NCBI GenBank assembly: GCA_013360915.1
Contig: JABWAT010000020.1
Coordinates: 1 to 43,380 of the forward strand
From: Bacteroidota bacterium
GTDB lineage: Bacteria > Bacteroidota > JABWAT01
DNA: 43,380 nt
Reading direction: 5' to 3'
Every line of letters starts with the position of its first letter. Within the stretch, counting starts at the first letter, position 1. The notes beneath the pieces were generated by a model. The model did no database searches. It was not told the origin of the DNA and saw nothing but the letters and a program-made list of their open reading frames with translations. Shown piece after piece: positions 42,930 to 43,380 of the stretch. The position numbers were made by a program, and so were the translations under genes.

Positions 42930-43380
42930 TGTCTAATGCTCAAAGTCTTTAGAAACCTGCAAGCTGGTATGCTCCGCAGGGTGACTTTTTTCACAAAAAA
43001 GTCACCATCCCTCGGCTCCGCTCGGGAACCGGCGAGGCCGACCGCCCAGCCTGAGACTCGTTCGTGGCACTCCAGGCCTAAAACGATTGAACTCGTCCCG
43101 GTGGGCCTCAGATAGCAATCGTTTCTGACGGCCTTCCGTTTCTCAATTCGTCGGCTGGCCGATGTCGGCAAAGCCAAAAATCCTGGAAAATGGACTTTGC
43201 ATTCGCGGGTGGCCACCGGCATCGGAGGGCGGTGTGGGTGGCAAGGATCGCAGCTTTCAGATATTTTGTGAATCACCTAAAGTTTTCTGTCTTCACAGTA
43301 CCCTGCGCATCAAAATATCTGGTAAGCGGGATGGGGGCGATCGTACTTCGACCTGGCTCAGCACAAGTGCGTTTCGATGC
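42930..43380. repeat. Long interspersed repeat, right-end copy (truncated by the window end)
   Basis: Contains AGAAACCTGCAAGCTGGTAT, the perfect 12-bp hairpin GGTGACTTTTTT-CAC-AAAAAAGTCACC (42980-43006), the GGCCGACCGCC, CTCGTCCC and GGCCGATGTCGGC blocks, and from 43197 the sequence aligning with window positions 1-160. The 969-nt end region 42412-43380 has no believable gene on either strand; reading frames of 60-170 codons here are products of the repeats. Confidence 0.85.
43345..43368. mobile_element. 24-nt 'ERSR'-family insertion inside the right-end repeat
   Basis: ACTTCGACCTGGCTCAGCAC followed by AAGT is present here between GGCGATCGT and GCGTTTCGATGC, whereas in the left-end copy these flanks are joined directly (146/147). 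The ends ACTT and AAGT are inverted. The inside, CTTCGAC..GCTCAG, is the same motif as in the other ERSR palindromes. Confidence 0.75.

Noticed and set aside
42770-43276. 168-codon minus-strand frame at the right end
   Set aside because: It runs through the ERSR and hairpin repeats and contains their translated signatures; not a gene.

Overview
The window reads as a chromosomal contig from a Gram-negative bacterium of the FCB (Bacteroidota/Ignavibacteriota-like) group. The evidence is direct: three intact proteins end in a type IX secretion (T9SS) sorting domain with the N-[YF]-P-N-P-[FA]-N-P motif, one sensor kinase has the Reg_prop/Y_Y_Y architecture common in that group, and many secreted and lipoprotein signals end in AQ or lipobox-C. 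Heme is made by the C5 route with oxygen-independent HemN, so low-oxygen growth is plausible. No rRNA, tRNA, CRISPR array or transposase was seen.

Layout. 1-596 is a mosaic of interspersed repeats. 597-3150 (minus) holds an MFS exporter and a secreted protein of unknown function. 3237-7264 holds two T9SS cargo genes and a decayed third. 7545-12095 (minus) holds a DNA glycosylase, a large periplasmic-propeller histidine kinase and its NarL-type regulator. 12254-14807 holds a large lipoprotein and glutamate racemase. 14809-18038 (minus) is a small envelope-polysaccharide operon (acyltransferase, flippase, stand-alone E2-like acyltransferase, membrane protein). 18380-25085 is the most unusual part: a lipoprotein, a secreted alpha/beta-hydrolase and three tandem PQQ-propeller lipoproteins. 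Copies of the hydrolase gene's 3' end precede propeller copies two and three. 25382-29406 holds a T9SS metalloprotease, an outer-membrane-like protein and a DoxX protein behind a strong palindrome. 29637-31834 (minus) holds an AbgT transporter coupled to a pirin-like protein. 31951-38902 is a tightly packed plus-strand run: TMEM175-type channel, DUF4870 protein, hemL, histidine kinase, response regulator, hemE, hemN. The genes from DUF4870 onward overlap by 1-8 nt, so this looks like one heme operon with a built-in two-component system. 39008-40710 (minus) holds YqaA and an M48 protease. 40927-42411 is an APC permease, and the window ends in repeats that match its beginning.

Two themes stand out. 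First, several families of miniature interspersed repeats fill the gaps: a long hairpin-bearing repeat at both ends, short palindromes reading as 'ERSR' when translated, and CGCAAAG/CTTTGCG elements with terminal inverted repeats. Some have entered coding sequence in frame, and one can be compared with an empty site inside this same window. Second, the hydrolase plus tandem lipoprotein cluster has the gene order and duplication pattern of a secreted lipase with multiplied cognate partner or immunity proteins. That role is an inference from organisation, not something the sequence proves.
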